Of a DNA stretch of 64,000 nucleotides, positions 60,449-64,000 are shown piece by piece. Where the stretch lies: NCBI RefSeq assembly GCF_033807715.1, contig NC_084596.1, positions 38,542,958 through 38,606,957 of the forward strand, given 5' to 3'. Under the pieces are notes generated by a model. It did no database searches. It saw only the letters and a list, made by a program, of their open reading frames with translations, and was not told the DNA's origin. The position numbers were made by a program, and so were the translations under genes. How positions within the stretch are numbered: the first letter of the stretch is position 1; each line of letters opens with the position of its first letter. Source of the stretch: Cololabis saira. Taxonomy: Eukaryota; Chordata; Actinopteri; Beloniformes; Belonidae.

Positions 60449-60710
60449 TAACTCCACCGGCCGGAGCTTCCGCCATTTTTTATAGCGGTGTATCGGGTCA
60501 TTCAGGCAGCCAATCAGCACAGTGCCTCATTATCATAGCCCCGACCACTCAGAATCCTGCATAGATAATAAGGTTAGAAACGGTAAAGATAAAGACATGG
60601 CCCAGAGGCTGAATTTCTAATTTATATAGAAAAAACAATCAAAAGCTTGTTTTTAAGACATTCAAGGCCTGTTTAAAACATAATTAAATGCCATAATAGG
60701 TCCCCTTTAA

Positions 60711-61429
60711 ATATAAGCGTGCCTGTGTATGCACAATTGAATATTACATAAAATTAAACTTATTGAACACAAGTAGATTAAAAACACTGAATAGGATAAA
60801 ATAAATGTGTTTCAGCAAAAAGAGATACTGTGTGTGCATTTCCAGTGGGCACAGCAAGTTGAAAGGCAACAGAGCCTAAATACAGAAGTGGATTTGGCAG
60901 CTAAATCATTAGCATTGATTGCTAGCACCTTTGTGTGCTTTTAAATGTGCTTCTTTCACCAGGATTGAAGTCACTGAGATGCATCAAGCTGCTGACCACA
61001 AACCAGCATCAACAGCTATCTGCATTTAACTCTGGGGACCCAAAGTGCTCTAACACTTCAACTTATTGGAGTGATTAAGGAGTCCTTCCTGTGTTGTGTT
61101 TGTGTGTGTGTGGCCACAGGATGAGCAACAGCACGCTGGCACTCCCCTGGAGACTTATAAATGTAATCTGCTAGGGCGAGCAGAACTAGTATTTGTCAGA
61201 AACAAACCTTAAACTCAGGAGTGGAGTAATTGCTGGCAGTCGGGGTTTGAACTCAAAGGCACAAGAAACTCTGATTTTTTTGTTGCTCCTGTTTAACACA
61301 CAAAATGTGTATCTAAACCTTCTCTTGGTTACCACCCCAGATAAAACTATATGCAATTATGATTTAATAAAGTTAATTTTGTCCATGGCTTTACAATTTA
61401 ATTAGCTTATTCTTTTTGTCGAACTAGTA
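60711..61429. other. No recognisable gene
   Basis: AT-rich DNA with a short TG-rich patch near 61100. No domain or element ends seen. Confidence 0.5.
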
Positions 61430-61530
61430 GGTCTTTTAAGTATCTGATATGTTTCAGCGCTTCCTTTCGCCTTCATCAGAGTCACAAGATGGTGTGTGTG
61501 ACCCGTCATTTATCAGCTAATGTTAAAAGG
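61430..61530 (-). ncRNA. Hammerhead-ribozyme-like core (speculative)
   Basis: On the minus strand CTGATGA (about 61480-61474) is followed after 17 bases by GAAAC (61456-61452). These are the two conserved boxes of a hammerhead core. Upstream, GTCACA and TGTGAC can pair across a 10-base loop, and a GTC lies where a cleavage triplet could be, but stem II needs a bulge and stem III would be only two pairs. A weaker version is at 4401-4440. It is equally likely to be part of an unrelated dispersed repeat. Confidence 0.2.
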
Positions 61531-61678
61531 AGGTGTAACTTGCCTGTCAGATTCACAGGGGAGTCACGCCCTCTGCTGCTCTCTCCCACCTGGAGCAGCA
61601 TCCTGGAGCTGGCAAACGGACAACAGAGGAGTATATTGAACCTGCAGCAACGCCACTAACTCAGCTGAACATTACAGA

Positions 61679-62086
61679 AGTCCGGTAAAGTTGGACAGAT
61701 ATTCACGGATTCCCCCTTGTGCAGTCAATAAGTTGCAAAAAAAAAAATCAGCAAGACTGTTGCCTTTGTCCAACCCCTGAAACACAGACAACAAGCTACG
61801 AGCCAATTGCCATCAAAAGAAGACCTACTCTAAACTGAACAAAAGACGTTAATGTCAATATGCAATTGTGGTCCCCATATAAAAATATTCATTGGCATAA
61901 TTCTGCACGAGCACCCATGTCAATCTGACTGTAGTAGTATCATCAGTAGGAGAGAACTGTCAACTGTAGCAATTTTGGTAACACTACAGTTGGCGATAGT
62001 GAAGTTATTGAATATTTTTATAGGGGGACCGGAATTTGACTGCAGAAGTGGGAATCTGCGAATATCTGTCCAACTTTACTAGACTC
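61679..62086. mobile_element. Fold-back MITE with about 50-bp arms
   Basis: The left arm (GTAAAGTTGGACAGATATTC, then GATTCCCCCTTGTGCAGTCAA) and the inverted right arm (GTAAAGTTGGACAGATATTC, then GATTCCCACTTCTGCAGTCAA) agree at about 44 of 49 positions. Flanks ATTACAGA and GTAACAGA match at 6 of 8 and may be a worn hAT-length duplication. Exact tips are uncertain by one or two bases. Confidence 0.75.
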
Positions 62087-62094
62087 GTAACAGA

Positions 62095-62502
62095 GACCTA
62101 TAAACGACAGCAACAACAGCAAGAAAAAAAAGAACTACATCCTAAGTTGATCATCAGCCGCTTTTTGTCTTAGTAGACATCGGGTTTAAACGCCTTGTTA
62201 GCTGCTTGGATCCATGGTACACGCGGCTGAGTCATAAATATTTCACTGATTAATGAAAAGAATATATACTGTCACATCTAAAGCCTTACAAAGGACAACA
62301 AGATCGTGTCAATCGGCTTCACGAGTGACATTTGGAGTTCTATTGTGAAGAGTTGTGCTTCAGAAGAGTTTCCTAGGTCACACGCGGCAGATGCTATCGC
62401 TAAAGCTTTCGCAAAGCTTTCAAAATTCATTTTTTATTTTAAGATTGAATTCCTATTTCTGCAGGAAAACTTAGGTTTATAGTCTACAACTTGTATGAAC
62501 TC
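62095..62502. other. No recognisable gene
   Basis: Short spacer; nothing recognised. Confidence 0.5.
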
Positions 62503-62506
62503 TTAA

Positions 62507-63756
62507 AGCAGCACAACGTAACTTTCAGCTTTTGTTGAGTTTGGCGGCTCCTTTGGACAAAAGCGGTAGTGCTTTACCAGGAAGAACACTACGTTTCCCA
62601 TGAGCACCAGCGCGTACTGCCGGAAAACTCCTGTCCCCATCGCGTGCATTTGTTTTGAGAAAAGACGGGACGGACTTTCAAAACTACTTTTCTGTTTCAC
62701 CAAGTGAACAGACGGAACGCAAAAAAAGAGATGTTAAACTGCTGGAAAGGAACTGGAATTTACCGGGATACCTTAAACAAGGAAGCCAGGGAGCGGTATA
62801 TGGAGAAAATAATGATTATTAACGGTTTGGGTTCATATGAAATCCCTATCAAAGAGTGGAGCTCCGATGAGGATTTACTACCGCAGTTCTGCACAACCCA
62901 CGTCTTACTACCTTGTTTAGAATGTTTGGCAGCTGCTTTGGTAAATGTTTGACTCGCCATGTGTTTCAATAAATGTGTATAATAGTACAACATACAGACT
63001 CTTACTTCTCTTTTCTTTTTTTTGACTGGTATATTATACTGAAGAGGCTCCAAGGCGTGAGCAATATTTTTGTTTTCCTCGTGAGATAATTTTTTTCCTC
63101 TGCAGCTACAAATAGAGTTAATATTTTTTCCTCAACAAACTAGTTTTATCTGAATATTGGGGTTAATCGCACCGCAGAGAGCTGGCCAGCAACTGCGTTT
63201 AGCTGGCGAAGTGGGGAATAAAACCCGTGTTTTGATCCGACCCCGGTCTGTGTGAGTGTTTGTTTGTGCTATACTGTGGAAGGTTATGTTTGGTCGTTAC
63301 AGCCGCGATCCATCCGAGCCGACGACTCTTTGTCATCTCAGATACTTGGCCTCCGTGGTTCTGCCTCCGAGCAGGAAAGCGGTGAAAAGTTAAACCATTA
63401 GCGATCTTTTCCCCACGTCTGTTATGTGTGGAGCTGCTGCAGCCACAACACAGCAACGGGTTACCAGCTTCTGCTGAGCTCTCCGCTCCACGCCCCGCCC
63501 ATTTTCGTCTTGACTACGAATCGGGAAGGAGGGGGAAGTGACGTATGCCGTAAAGCAGTCAAAGCTGTAAAAATGTGTAGTTTTTTTAGTGTGGCAGGGT
63601 TCCTACCATGCTCCTCAAAGTTACATAGTGCCAGTGGAGGCGATACAGACCCCTCAGACCATGACAGAGGTGTCATTAAACCTGTTGGAAGTTGATGTAC
63701 CATCACAATGACTCTGGAAATATGATATTAAGGTGGAAAAGTTATATAGTGCTGCT
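62507..63756. mobile_element. TTAA-flanked element (AGCAGCAC ends) with a coding fragment
   Basis: The left end AGCAGCACAACGTAACTTTC and inverted right end AGCAGCACTATATAACTTTT share their first 8 bases and most that follow. TTAA lies outside both (62503-62506 and 63757-63760). A protein fragment occurs near the left end (62704-62952). The interior includes CpG-rich sequence near 63300-63540. The superfamily is uncertain (TTAA-target type). Confidence 0.72.
62704..62952 (+). pseudogene. N-terminal fragment of a repeat-encoded protein (SWIM/YqaJ-type)
   Basis: The frame contains NKEARERYMEKIMIINGLGS then YEIPIKEWSSDEDLLPQF. The pattern EARERY..KI..ING..PYEIP..W..D.DLLP is, from memory, the N-terminal region of repetitive fish proteins that carry a SWIM zinc finger and a YqaJ-type nuclease domain further on. 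Neither of those domains is present here. After about residue 62 the match ends, near a possible splice donor or truncation point. The first dozen residues may not belong to the protein. Confidence 0.45.
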
Positions 63757-63832
63757 TTAAGAGAGTGATGTGTTTACTGTTGTCTGTGTTGGTGCACATT
63801 TTGTGTTGTACACATAATTATTGCCACAAGAA

Positions 63833-64000
63833 AGCTTAAGCTAGTTAGCTACACTTTCTCTTCGTAAGCTGAGTCCAAGTCGTCTCTAAGAGTCTCTAGA
63901 GTGTGAAATATTGCACATTGCCTCAGCCTGCAATAAAACAGTGGTCAATTCATGATACTTTCGCATCTTGTAATTTTGATACCTAATAATACAATATCAG
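63833..64000. mobile_element. Third copy of the 19-kb hAT, inverted, cut by the window edge
   Basis: The reverse complement of this segment matches 19154-19310 closely: CTGATATTGTATTATTAGGT, GAAAGTATCATGAATTG, TTTTATTGCAGGCTGAGGCA and ATTTCACACTCTAGAGACTC appear in the same order. The terminal repeat would lie about 130 bp beyond the window. On its left the match stops at about 63833, so the copy is truncated or rearranged there. Confidence 0.85.

Larger units (their letters stand above)
59273..60706. mobile_element. TTAA-flanked MITE, inverted copy with 1-kb insertion
   Basis: Ends AGGGGACCTATTATGA and GCCATAATAGGTCCCCT stand between TTAA at 59269-59272 and 60707-60710. Compared with the 25.8-kb copy the orientation is reversed. 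About 960 bp (roughly 59490-60451) are inserted near the centre and hold Harbinger material (59490-59864), a solo LTR (59865-60337) and a Harbinger MITE (60362-60448). The two outer parts correspond closely to the intact copy. Confidence 0.85.

Overview
The window looks like ray-finned fish (teleost, probably percomorph-type) nuclear DNA. It is AT-rich, no host protein-coding exon is convincing, and it is filled with transposon families typical of teleost genomes: hAT, PIF/Harbinger, Tc1/mariner, TTAA-target elements, Rex3/RTE-, L2- and other LINE-like tails, and LTR elements. All family names are from recognition of sequence and protein motifs; no database search was made. The best reading is an intergenic desert or a very large intron.

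Layout. 1-6.5 kb: a Tc1/mariner-like fold-back element split by a solo LTR, a broken ZMYM1-like hAT transposase, and LINE tails. 6.5-8.7 kb: a 2.1-kb hAT with perfect 8-bp target duplication that carries Harbinger and Tc1-like pieces. 10.6-11.8 kb: another hAT with Harbinger MITEs inside. 14.2-17.5 kb: hAT remnants, two TTAA elements that share one TTAA, and a 10-bp minisatellite of about 500 bp. 19-20.5 kb: a hAT with a BED-finger remnant and a broken Tc1 transposase. 20.5-27 kb: mostly unique AT-rich DNA with two MITEs. 27.3-28.2 kb: a GC-rich, internally deleted LTR element. 28.4-31.7 kb: two short hATs with perfect target duplications. 31.7-38 kb: mostly unique. 38.2-40.7 kb: a three-layer nest (hAT in LINE in hAT). 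41-42.1 kb: another hAT. 42-49 kb: mostly unique, with a long A/TA tract. 49-56.6 kb: MITEs, a decayed BED-type hAT transposase and a Harbinger Myb-like fragment. 58-64 kb: Rex3-like LINE pieces, a four-component composite (TTAA element, Harbinger material, solo retrovirus-type LTR with a 101-bp tandem duplication, and a Harbinger MITE), a fold-back MITE, a TTAA element with a conserved protein fragment, and a cut-off third copy of the 19-kb hAT.

No intact transposase or reverse transcriptase is present, so nothing here could move without enzymes from elsewhere. The strongest observations are exact: target-site duplications that fix element boundaries and give an order of insertion. No clear new cellular system is visible; the most unusual items are the TTAA-sharing element pair, the enhancer-like duplication in the 59.9-kb LTR, the nested composites, and two fold-back sequences with hammerhead-ribozyme-like core motifs.
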